Below are positions 6,483-10,749 of a DNA stretch of 10,749 bases, one piece after another. Position 1 is the stretch's first letter. Every line of letters begins with the position of its first letter. The position numbers were made by a program, and so were the translations under genes. The stretch lies in the NCBI GenBank assembly GCA_031263295.1, contig JAISGC010000017.1, forward strand, positions 1 to 10,749, in the 5' to 3' direction. The notes under the pieces are model-generated. The model was given only the letters and a program-made list of their open reading frames with translations. It was not told where the DNA came from and did no database searches. The stretch comes from Rickettsiales bacterium (GTDB lineage Bacteria > Pseudomonadota > Alphaproteobacteria > Rs-D84).

Positions 6483-7781
6483 ATGTTCGACACTCTGACG
6501 CGAAAACTTGAAACGACATTTCGGAAATTGACCGGGCGGACGACGCTCTCGGCGGCGGCGCTCGACGACGCCCTCTCGGAAATAAAGACCGCATTGTTGG
6601 AGGCCGATGTGTCGCTCGGCGCGGCAAAGCAAATCGTCGCCGCCGCGCGCGAAAAATCCATAGGGCAAAAAATTATCGAAAACACGCGGCCCGGCGAAAT
6701 GGCCGCGAAGATTGTTTATGACGAGTTGGTCGCCGCCTTGGGCAGTCCTGGTCCTAGTCCTAGTCCTAACATTATTATGTTGGTCGGTCTTCAAGGCACC
6801 GGCAAAACAACCACCGCGGGCAAACTGGCGAAATATTATAAAGACGCGGGCCGCGAAGTGCTCTTGGTTTCGACCGACATTTATCGGCCCGGCGCGCGGG
6901 AACAGCTGGCGGTCTTGGCGCGGCAGGCGGGCGTCGAGTCCTTGCCGATTATCGAAGGCGAATCTGTAAAAGAGATACTGGCGCGATTGAAATCGTATCT
7001 CGTATCTCGTATCTCGTATCTCGTGATAATCGACACTGCGGGCCGGTTGCAAATCGACGACGCGATGATGAAGGAGTTGCTCGACATCAAGGCGGCATCG
7101 CATCCCGACGAAATACTCTTGACCGCGGACGCGGCGCAGGGACAAACCGCGGTCGCAGTCGCCAAAGAGTTCAACGAGCGCGTCGGTATCACGGGCCTGG
7201 TCCTGACGCGCGCGGACGGCGACGCGCGCGGCGGCGCGGCGATTTCTATGCGCATCGAAACCGGCGCGCCGATAAAGTGGCTGGGCGCGGGCGAGAAAAT
7301 CGACGCCCTCGAACAATTTCATCCCGACCGCATCGCGTCGCGGATTCTGGGGATGGGCGATGTCGTGTCGTTGGTCGAAAAGGCGCAGTCGGTCGTCTCG
7401 GAAGACGAGGCGAAAAGCGTCGTGAAAAAAATGATGTCCGGCGATTTCGACCTCAATACTATGATGTGGCAGATTGAGAAGATGAAAAAAATGGGCGGGA
7501 TGGCGGGCCTGTTAAAATTGATTCCCGGCGTCGGCGGAATGATAAAACAGATTCAGGAAAAGGCCAACGACGCGGCCGTCGACCGGCAGCTGGCGATTCT
7601 GCGATCGATGACGCCCGCCGAGCGCGGCCGCCCCGATATTATTTTCGCATCGCGGAAAGAGCGCATCGCCAAGGGCGCGGGCGTTCCATTGCGCGAGGTC
7701 GAGAACCTGTTGAAAAAGTTCGCGCAAACCAAAACGCAGATGAAGGCCCTGGGCGGTATGCCTGGCTTGCCTAATTTTTAG
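6483..7781 (+). CDS. ffh: Ffh, signal recognition particle GTPase (SRP54)
   Basis: This 432-residue protein is the GTPase that binds SRP RNA and signal sequences and delivers nascent membrane proteins to FtsY. The N domain occupies residues 1-85. The G domain has G1 GLQGTGKTT (102-110), G3 DTAGR (184-188), G4 TRAD (242-245) within TRADGDARGG, and GAGEK (268-272). The methionine-rich M domain runs from about 300, with SRKERIAKGAG at 390-400. TRxDGD in place of TKxDGD is, as I recall, usual in Alphaproteobacteria. The frame stays open 112 codons upstream, but similarity begins at MFDTLTRKLE and the promoter ends 7 nt before this ATG. Two short tandem repeats lie inside the gene, one in the N-G linker and one just before G3. 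Both keep the frame. No SRP RNA gene was found nearby. Confidence 0.97.
   Translation: MFDTLTRKLETTFRKLTGRTTLSAAALDDALSEIKTALLEADVSLGAAKQIVAAAREKSIGQKIIENTRPGEMAAKIVYDELVAALGSPGPSPSPNIIMLVGLQGTGKTTTAGKLAKYYKDAGREVLLVSTDIYRPGAREQLAVLARQAGVESLPIIEGESVKEILARLKSYLVSRISYLVIIDTAGRLQIDDAMMKELLDIKAASHPDEILLTADAAQGQTAVAVAKEFNERVGITGLVLTRADGDARGGAAISMRIETGAPIKWLGAGEKIDALEQFHPDRIASRILGMGDVVSLVEKAQSVVSEDEAKSVVKKMMSGDFDLNTMMWQIEKMKKMGGMAGLLKLIPGVGGMIKQIQEKANDAAVDRQLAILRSMTPAERGRPDIIFASRKERIAKGAGVPLREVENLLKKFAQTKTQMKALGGMPGLPNF
6744..6767 (+). repeat. Hexanucleotide tandem repeat inside ffh
   Basis: Four 6-bp units AGTCCT, the second with one change (GGTCCT), encode SPGPSPSP (residues 88-95) in the linker between the N and G domains. 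The usual linker sequence seen in other Ffh proteins is replaced here. Six-base steps keep the frame, so copy-number change would only alter linker length. Confidence 0.85.
6993..7024 (+). repeat. Heptanucleotide tandem repeat inside ffh
   Basis: Four perfect copies of TCGTATC (6993-7020) plus TCGT (7021-7024). They encode SYLVSRISYLV, just ahead of the G3 motif DTAGR. The Asp normally found in the YDVVIIDTAG-type strand is Leu here. A gain or loss of one 7-bp unit would shift the frame of an essential gene. Confidence 0.92.
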
Positions 7782-7792
7782 AGAAAACCAAA

Positions 7793-7819
7793 ACAAAAAA
7801 TCCTGAAAGGATTTTTTGT
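7793..7819 (+). terminator. ffh intrinsic terminator
   Basis: A 12-bp stem (ACAAAAAATCCT 7793-7804, AGGATTTTTTGT 7808-7819) with a GAA loop starts 11 bases after the ffh stop. It ends in six T on the plus strand, and the A-run on the other side makes it potentially bidirectional. Confidence 0.85.
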
Positions 7820-7955
7820 CATTCCCGCGCAGGCGGGAATGGGGCTTTTAACCTTATAACGGAAAACTTGTTTCACATACAAATGTACTTGTGAAAGCAA
7901 GTAGTGGCTGAATGTAAGGTTTAGGGCCCTATTCCCGCCTGCGCGGGAATGACAA
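7816..7955. repeat. 140-bp self-complementary repeat element (MITE-like)
   Basis: The left arm (7816-7856) and right arm (7915-7955) are inverted copies of 41 bp; the outer 25 bp are identical and the inner 16 have four differences. Each arm itself contains a smaller palindrome of the ATTCCCGC...GCGGGAAT type, a pattern dispersed in many proteobacterial genomes. The centre holds another stem, ACTTG-TTTCACA with TGTGAAA-GCAAGT (about 7866-7902, one bulged base), so the whole unit can fold into one long hairpin. There is no open frame or transposase. It lies between the convergent ffh and dusB genes. Confidence 0.75.
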
Positions 7956-7981
7956 ACGATTGCTTTGCAATCGTTTGTTTT
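7952..7981. terminator. Hairpin at the 3' end of dusB, likely terminator
   Basis: A perfect 12-bp stem ACAAACGATTGC (7952-7963) with GCAATCGTTTGT (7967-7978) and a TTT loop abuts the dusB stop codon. On the plus strand it is followed by TTT and an AT-rich stretch. On the minus strand the T-tract is weak (TTTGTCATT), so it could stop leftover plus-strand readthrough as well as dusB transcripts. Confidence 0.6.
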
Positions 7982-8906
7982 AATTTTGGAAAAAATCTTT
8001 TACCGCTCCCCTCATCTCCGCCGCCGTTGTTATCCCGTTCGCCCGCGTGCGGAATGCGGCCGCACCGCTGCGACCCGTAGCATACCAGGCCGCGTGCTTT
8101 CTGAACATCGGGATTGCCGCGCGCTCTCCATAGTATTCAATCATCAATTCCAAATGTTCCAGAATCAATTCCGAATTGACCGCGCCCGGTTTCGGATTAA
8201 AAATATCCGGGCGGCCCAGCATCGCGCGGCCAATCATTGCGCCCATTGCCCCGAGCGCGCGGACCGCCGAAATGTCCGCCGCGTTTTTTATATCTCCGTT
8301 GAAAATTATCGGCAATGCGATTTTTGCCTGGCCCCCGCGGTCAAGCCGCGGGGTGACAAGGTCCGCAATCGCGTTCCAATCCGCGACGCCCGCATATCCC
8401 ATCGCGCGCGTGCGGCCGTGCACCGCGGCCCATTTCGCGCCATTGTCGGCGGCGATGCGAATCAGTTCGACGGAATCAAGGTGCGCATCATCCCACCCGA
8501 GCCGCGTTTTTATCGAAACCGGAATCTTGACGGCCCGCGCAACCGCCGCCGTAATCTGACCCGCGAGCCGATGGTCCCGCATCAGGAACGCGCCCGCGCC
8601 CGCCCGCGTCGCGACCTTGGGCACAGGGCATCCCATATTTATATCAATCCAGGCGGCGCCGCGGTCCGCCAGAATGCGTGCTGCGTCCGCCATCAGTTTC
8701 GGGTCCGCGCCGAAAATCTGCGCGCCGGTATTTTCGTCAAAATATGTGTCGTCGTTGCGGCCGCCTCCATGCCCGGTTATAGAGTGGCACGAAATCATTT
8801 CGGTCATTATTTTCAGGCCCGGATTCAGCCGCCGCAGAATCGTTCGGAACGGCCGGTCCGTGATGCCCGCCAGGGGCGCGGCGAAAACTTGAAAGTCTTT
8901 TTCCAT
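7980..8906 (-). CDS. dusB: tRNA-dihydrouridine synthase, DusB/NifR3 type
   Basis: This 308-residue FMN enzyme reduces uridine to dihydrouridine in tRNA. The TIM-barrel signatures are clear: FAAPLAGITDRPFR at the start, AAWIDINMGCPVPKV with catalytic C93, VSIKTRLGW (FMN-contact Lys), VHGRT, and LPIIFNGDI followed by GAMIGRAMLGRPDIF. NMGCPxxKV and the overall order fit DusB better than DusA or DusC. The start at 8906 is supported by a promoter whose -10 lies 6 nt upstream; a frame running further upstream would cross the divergent gene. Residues VTPRLDRGG, in the loop before LPIIFNGDI, are encoded by an inserted palindromic repeat (see 8330-8361). The frame is intact. In many proteobacteria this gene lies near ntr genes, which are not seen here. 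Confidence 0.93.
   Translation of the reverse strand: MEKDFQVFAAPLAGITDRPFRTILRRLNPGLKIMTEMISCHSITGHGGGRNDDTYFDENTGAQIFGADPKLMADAARILADRGAAWIDINMGCPVPKVATRAGAGAFLMRDHRLAGQITAAVARAVKIPVSIKTRLGWDDAHLDSVELIRIAADNGAKWAAVHGRTRAMGYAGVADWNAIADLVTPRLDRGGQAKIALPIIFNGDIKNAADISAVRALGAMGAMIGRAMLGRPDIFNPKPGAVNSELILEHLELMIEYYGERAAIPMFRKHAAWYATGRSGAAAFRTRANGITTAAEMRGAVKDFFQN
8330..8361 (-). repeat. Palindromic repeat inserted in frame in dusB
   Basis: CCCCGCGG (8333-8340) and CCGCGGGG (8346-8353) form an 8-bp perfect stem around TCAAG. Read on the minus strand the unit begins GTCACCCCGCGGC and encodes VTPRLDRGG. The peptide is extra relative to the usual DusB spacing between the ADWNAI helix and the NGDI strand. 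The DNA matches a palindrome type that I recall as dispersed in alphaproteobacterial genomes, comparable to Rickettsia palindromic elements that insert into coding genes. Confidence 0.7.
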
Positions 8907-8917
8907 AGTGCTATGAT
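8889..8917 (+). promoter_or_regulatory. Promoter of the FtsB-like gene
   Basis: TTGAAA (8889-8894, five of six), a 17-bp spacer and TATGAT (8912-8917, five of six). The ATG at 8925 begins 8 nt after the end of the -10, so the predicted message is leaderless. This supports 8925 over the alternative ATG at 8913, which lies within the -10 box itself. Confidence 0.65.
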
Positions 8918-8941
8918 AACTGGCATGTGGGGAAAAATCAA
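8913..8941 (-). promoter_or_regulatory. Promoter of dusB, overlapping the divergent promoter
   Basis: On the minus strand: TTGATT (8941-8936), a 17-bp spacer and TATCAT (8918-8913, five of six). The dusB ATG at 8906 starts 7 nt after the -10, so this message too is predicted leaderless. Its -10 overlaps the plus-strand -10 by five bases, so the two polymerases cannot bind at once. Confidence 0.6.
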
Positions 8942-9251
8942 ATCGGCTTTGGCGGTTTTCTTTCGCGGAGCGTTCAGCGGAATGCACGGGTTTATCGGCG
9001 CCGCGCTGATAGTTTTTTCCGTCTGGCTCTGGGTCGGATTTTTCACCGGCGCGGCCAATATACAAAATTACATCCGCGGCCTGCGCAATGTCGGCGCCGC
9101 GGACGCGCGCATCGATGCCTTGCGCGCGCGGCTTAACCGGACGGAACTGCGCATCAAATTGTTGCAGGAACACTCGCCGGACTTCGTCGCGGAGATGGGG
9201 CTGGTCCACTTGAACCTTGGAGACCCGGCATTAAAAGAAATTAAAAGGTAA
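8925..9251 (+). CDS. FtsB/DivIC-like septum formation initiator (small membrane coiled-coil protein)
   Basis: This 108-residue protein has a short basic N-terminus, one membrane segment (about 21-41, GFIGAALIVFSVWLWVGFF), and a helical, probably coiled-coil stretch (about 57-82, ARIDALRARLNRTELRIKLL). It ends in HSPDFVAEMGLVHLNLGDPALKE, which resembles the FtsB family ending (DPDxxEExAxxxLGLVxPGE). In that family the protein sits in the inner membrane and links FtsL and FtsQ at the division site. Size and order of parts fit, but similarity is weak and the family is short and divergent, so a different one-pass coiled-coil protein remains possible. An in-frame ATG at 8913 would add four residues but is less likely given the promoter. 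The gene is divergent from dusB. Confidence 0.5.
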   Translation: MWGKIKSALAVFFRGAFSGMHGFIGAALIVFSVWLWVGFFTGAANIQNYIRGLRNVGAADARIDALRARLNRTELRIKLLQEHSPDFVAEMGLVHLNLGDPALKEIKR

Positions 9252-9343
9252 TTTTAATGACTAATGACTAATAACTAATGTCTAATTACTAATTGCCGCT
9301 CATTAGAAATTAGTCATTAGTTATTAGTCATTAGTCATTAAAA
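9252..9343. repeat. 92-bp palindrome made of 7-bp units (AATGACT type)
   Basis: Two 42-bp arms (9252-9293 and 9302-9343) are inverted copies with two mismatches, separated by an 8-base loop TGCCGCTC. Each arm is itself a degenerate tandem of the heptamer AATGACT. It starts directly at the stop of the FtsB-like gene and ends 7 bases before the lipoprotein ATG, so it may act as a terminator or as an mRNA hairpin that hides or presents the next start. It encodes nothing. Confidence 0.9.
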
Positions 9344-9350
9344 AAATAAA

Positions 9351-9962
9351 ATGAAGAAAGCATTGATATTTTTCCTTCTCGCAGGCTGCGCCTATCGGTC
9401 TCCGCCGAGCGCGTCTTGGCCGCGGATTCTGGCGGGCGCGTCGAACGAGCCAATCAGCGCGACGCTCCGCGCCGCGAAAAGGCCGCTGTATCAGGATGCG
9501 GGCGGCGAACTGGTCGCGTCGGCGTCGGTGCGCGGCTATATGGACCGGCTGGAACTGCGGCTCGAAAACACATTGCGCAAGCCCGGAATCCAAATCGCGC
9601 GCATCGGCACCGACATAATAATCACATTTGTGCGCGCGTCGATAATTTATACCGACACGCCCGAGATTTCCAAAATGGGCGACGATTTGCTGGGCGACCT
9701 GGCGCGCATATTGAACGAGTTCGACCGGACCTGGATTGAGATAACCGGATACTCCGACGCGATGGGCGACCAGACGGCGGCGCGGAAAATGTCGCTGGAT
9801 ATGGCGCGCCGCGTCGCGGTCTATCTGGCGCGGCACGCCGTGCGCCCGATACGATTGTTTATTGCCGGACGCGGCAGCAGCAATCCAATCTCCGACAACG
9901 ACAGCGATCTGGGCCGCCTGATGAACCGCCGCGTAGAGATTCGTTTATCCGCAGTAAATTGA
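9351..9962 (+). CDS. OmpA-domain outer-membrane lipoprotein, YiaD type
   Basis: This 203-residue protein begins with a lipoprotein signal MKKALIFFLLAGC; the lipobox LAGC places the lipidated Cys at 13. The motif VRGYMDRLELRLENTLRKPG (60-79) followed by IARIGTDIIITF is the typical entry to YiaD-like OmpA domains. The domain continues with LNEFDRTWIEITGYSDAMGD (121-140), RLFIAGRGSSNPISDNDSD and LMNRRVEIRLS (190-200). Such proteins tether the outer membrane to peptidoglycan. D136 is the conserved diaminopimelate-contact Asp. By my alignment the partner Arg, 15 residues later, is Met151. The glycine-zipper segment of E. coli YiaD is absent. No Shine-Dalgarno sequence is visible: the ATG follows an A-rich stretch right after the large palindrome. 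It could be co-transcribed with the FtsB-like gene or have its own promoter, which I could not identify. Confidence 0.9.
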   Translation: MKKALIFFLLAGCAYRSPPSASWPRILAGASNEPISATLRAAKRPLYQDAGGELVASASVRGYMDRLELRLENTLRKPGIQIARIGTDIIITFVRASIIYTDTPEISKMGDDLLGDLARILNEFDRTWIEITGYSDAMGDQTAARKMSLDMARRVAVYLARHAVRPIRLFIAGRGSSNPISDNDSDLGRLMNRRVEIRLSAVN

Positions 9963-10005
9963 ATCCGTTTGTTAGGACGGATTTGTTTCGCTTGTCAGGA
10001 CGAAA
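9962..10005. repeat. Two small hairpins with related loops after the lipoprotein gene
   Basis: Hairpin one: AATCCGT (9962-9968) with ACGGATT (9977-9983), loop TTGTTAGG. Hairpin two: TTTCG (9986-9990) with CGAAA (10001-10005), loop containing TTGTCAGG. A third with loop ATGTTAGGA follows at 10006-10028. The stems differ while the loops agree. Hairpin one is followed by TTTGTTT and may serve as a weak terminator for the lipoprotein gene. Confidence 0.6.
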
Positions 10006-10028
10006 AACCGCCATGTTAGGAGGCGGTT
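10003..10028 (-). terminator. Intrinsic terminator of the candidate RNA
   Basis: On the minus strand, AACCGCC (10028-10022) pairs with GGCGGTT (10012-10006) around loop TCCTAACAT, followed by TTTTT ending at 10003. A 7-bp GC-rich stem plus T-run is a standard Rho-independent terminator. The ascending arm and loop include CCTCCT, the complement of a consensus Shine-Dalgarno sequence. Confidence 0.7.
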
Positions 10029-10195
10029 GGAGTCTGAGAACAATCCAGAAGGAATTGCACGCTTTATTCAATGTATTCAAGCGCACTCCAACCAATGTTG
10101 GAGATTTTGCCGTCTTGTCTGACGCCTTCTGCGGGTTCTCAGGCCCAACGCCGGAATACCCGGCGCTGAAATTATGCTAGCAAGATTTTCCCAGC
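10003..10195 (-). ncRNA. Candidate structured small RNA, about 190 nt, divergent from recO
   Basis: Read on the minus strand, this unit has a promoter (10229-10202) and ends in a hairpin with five T (10028-10003). Between them a long helix is visible: 10032-10041 with 10135-10144 (10 bp with one G-T pair), then an internal loop, then 10046-10052 with 10125-10131 (7 bp). It closes a junction with three hairpins: 10060-10064/10079-10083, 10086-10092/10097-10103 (7 bp) and 10111-10114/10121-10124. Another hairpin, CGCCGG/CCGGCG (10149-10165), lies near the 5' end. A competing pairing exists (10026-10033 with 10085-10092). Frames through it read nothing recognisable. It does not match 6S, tmRNA, RNase P or SRP RNA by signature sequence. 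A plus-strand recO leader RNA is the main alternative. Confidence 0.5.
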
Positions 10196-10197
10196 GG

Positions 10198-10206
10198 TGC
10201 AATAAT
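10198..10206 (+). promoter_or_regulatory. Possible extended -10 promoter of recO
   Basis: TGC followed by AATAAT (10201-10206, five of six) forms an extended -10; no good -35 was seen. The GTG start of recO lies 7 nt further, which would give a leaderless message as for other housekeeping genes here. Confidence 0.4.
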
Positions 10207-10229
10207 AATTGTGTGAAAATTGAAAGCAA
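10202..10229 (-). promoter_or_regulatory. Promoter of the candidate small RNA
   Basis: On the minus strand: TTGCTT (10229-10224), a 16-bp spacer and TATTAT (10207-10202, five of six). The predicted start is near 10195. The -10 overlaps the plus-strand -10 of recO almost exactly, repeating the arrangement seen between dusB and the FtsB-like gene. Confidence 0.45.
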
Positions 10230-10749
10230 CGGAATTATTGTGGCCCTTCGGCCGTTTGGAAACCGCGATATGGTCGGGCGGGTTTTCACTCGCGAGCACG
10301 GCTTGGTCGCGGGCGTTTTCAAGGCGGGCCAGGTCGCCAAGCGTCGCGCCCTGCTTGGCCAATACGGGCGCGCGTCGTGGTCGGCGCGTCTGGATTCGCA
10401 GCTTGGGGCGCTGCATTTCGAGAACGAGCGCAATTTGACCGCGGCGATTTTCAACAATGCCGCGGCCTTGAAATACGCGAACGCGTGCCTTGAATTGCTG
10501 GCGGCGTTTTTGCCCGAGCGCGAGGCCTATCCGAAATTGTTCGACGCGACGATGAAGTATTTTTCCGGAGGCGATTATTTGGAATGGGAAATAAAATTGC
10601 TGGCGGAATTGGGATACGGATTGTCATTGGACCGATGCGGAGGATGCGGGCGAACGGACGGGCTCGCGTTTGTTTCGCCGAAGACGGGCAGGGCGGTCTG
10701 CGAAGAATGCGGCGCGCCCTATGCGGATAAATTGCTGAAAGGACCCGTC
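10213..10749 (+). CDS. recO: RecO, DNA repair/recombination mediator (5' part; continues past the window end)
   Basis: RecO binds single-stranded DNA and SSB and helps RecR load RecA in the RecF pathway of gap repair. The first 179 codons are present of about 240 usual. The N-terminal OB-fold begins MKIESNGIIVALRPFGNRD and continues VFTREHGLVAGVFKAG. A helical middle (about 75-135) and a zinc module follow: C142, C145, C163 and C166, in RCGGCGRTDG and GRAVCEECGAPY. The FVSPKTGRAV...GAPYADKLL block matches alphaproteobacterial RecO as I recall it, though many members there have lost the Cys that are kept here. The GTG at 10213 was chosen because it aligns with the family start. An in-frame ATG at 10174 would add 13 residues (MLARFSQRCNNNC) without similarity. 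Confidence 0.93.
   Translation, partial: MKIESNGIIVALRPFGNRDMVGRVFTREHGLVAGVFKAGQVAKRRALLGQYGRASWSARLDSQLGALHFENERNLTAAIFNNAAALKYANACLELLAAFLPEREAYPKLFDATMKYFSGGDYLEWEIKLLAELGYGLSLDRCGGCGRTDGLAFVSPKTGRAVCEECGAPYADKLLKGPV

Noticed and set aside
6993..7024. CRISPR-like array
   Set aside because: The units are 7 bp with no spacers; this is a simple tandem repeat. No CRISPR array exists elsewhere in the window.
8913..8924. Earlier ATG (8913) as start of the FtsB-like gene
   Set aside because: This ATG is part of the plus-strand -10 box TATGAT, so it would lie upstream of the predicted transcription start.
10041..10058. CAATCC-AGAA-GGAATTG hairpin resembling the apical UCC-GGAA-GGA of SRP (4.5S) RNA
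   Set aside because: The conserved flanking internal loops (CAGG... and ...AGCAGCC) and the GGAA tetraloop are missing, and the segment pairs better within the larger branched fold.
9959..10180. 73-codon plus-strand frame (MNPFVRTDLF...) between the lipoprotein gene and recO
   Set aside because: It overlaps the lipoprotein stop, lacks a ribosome site, and runs through perfect hairpins and a terminator, so an RNA explanation fits better. If the same peptide recurs elsewhere in the genome this should be revisited.

Overview
This window looks like a chromosomal segment of an alphaproteobacterium of moderate to high G+C. The assignment rests on protein signatures. UvrA has CPVSGFT in its first zinc module, where most bacteria have CPxC. 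Ffh has TRxDGDxRGG instead of TKxDGDxxGG. RecO carries the VSPKTGRAV...GAPYADKLL block. These are recalled family patterns, not the result of a search. The surface-sugar operon, with a ferredoxin/FrhB-pyruvyltransferase fusion, resembles genes common in gut anaerobes and hints at an anaerobic, host-associated lineage (inference).

Layout, left to right. (1) The first 548 codons of uvrA lie on the minus strand. (2) A divergent, apparently orphan phage-tail-fibre-like gene (1779-2630, +) has a strong promoter and a terminator-like hairpin in its leader. (3) A tightly coupled minus-strand operon (6082 down to 2618) encodes a GT2 glycosyltransferase, a fusion of a 2[4Fe-4S] ferredoxin, an FrhB-like domain and a polysaccharide pyruvyl transferase, and a hexapeptide acyltransferase. 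It starts behind a roughly 260-nt leader packed with hairpins, two of them terminator-like. (4) ffh (+) carries two short tandem repeats inside its coding sequence. It is followed by a terminator and a 140-bp self-complementary element. (5) dusB (-) contains an in-frame palindromic repeat and is divergent from a small FtsB/DivIC-like gene (+). (6) A 92-bp palindrome built of 7-bp units precedes an OmpA-domain lipoprotein (YiaD type). (7) A structured intergenic region probably encodes a minus-strand RNA of about 190 nt. (8) The 5' part of recO (+) runs off the window end.

Two expression styles stand out. The housekeeping genes (uvrA, ffh, dusB, the ftsB-like gene, recO) have -10 boxes 6 to 9 nt upstream of their start codons and no Shine-Dalgarno sequence, so they look leaderless or nearly so. 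The accessory genes (tail-like gene, glycosyltransferase operon) have true leaders, partial or good Shine-Dalgarno sequences, an identical 13-bp TATAATGCCCCGC start region, and a hairpin with a T-run before the ribosome-binding site. At two places, dusB/ftsB-like and recO/candidate RNA, divergent promoters share overlapping, near-symmetric -10 boxes.

Several kinds of repeat have spread here: a CCCCGCGG palindrome inside dusB, paired ATTCCCGC-type palindromes after ffh, and heptamer or hexamer tandem repeats in ffh and before the lipoprotein. No CRISPR array, rRNA, tRNA or insertion sequence was seen.
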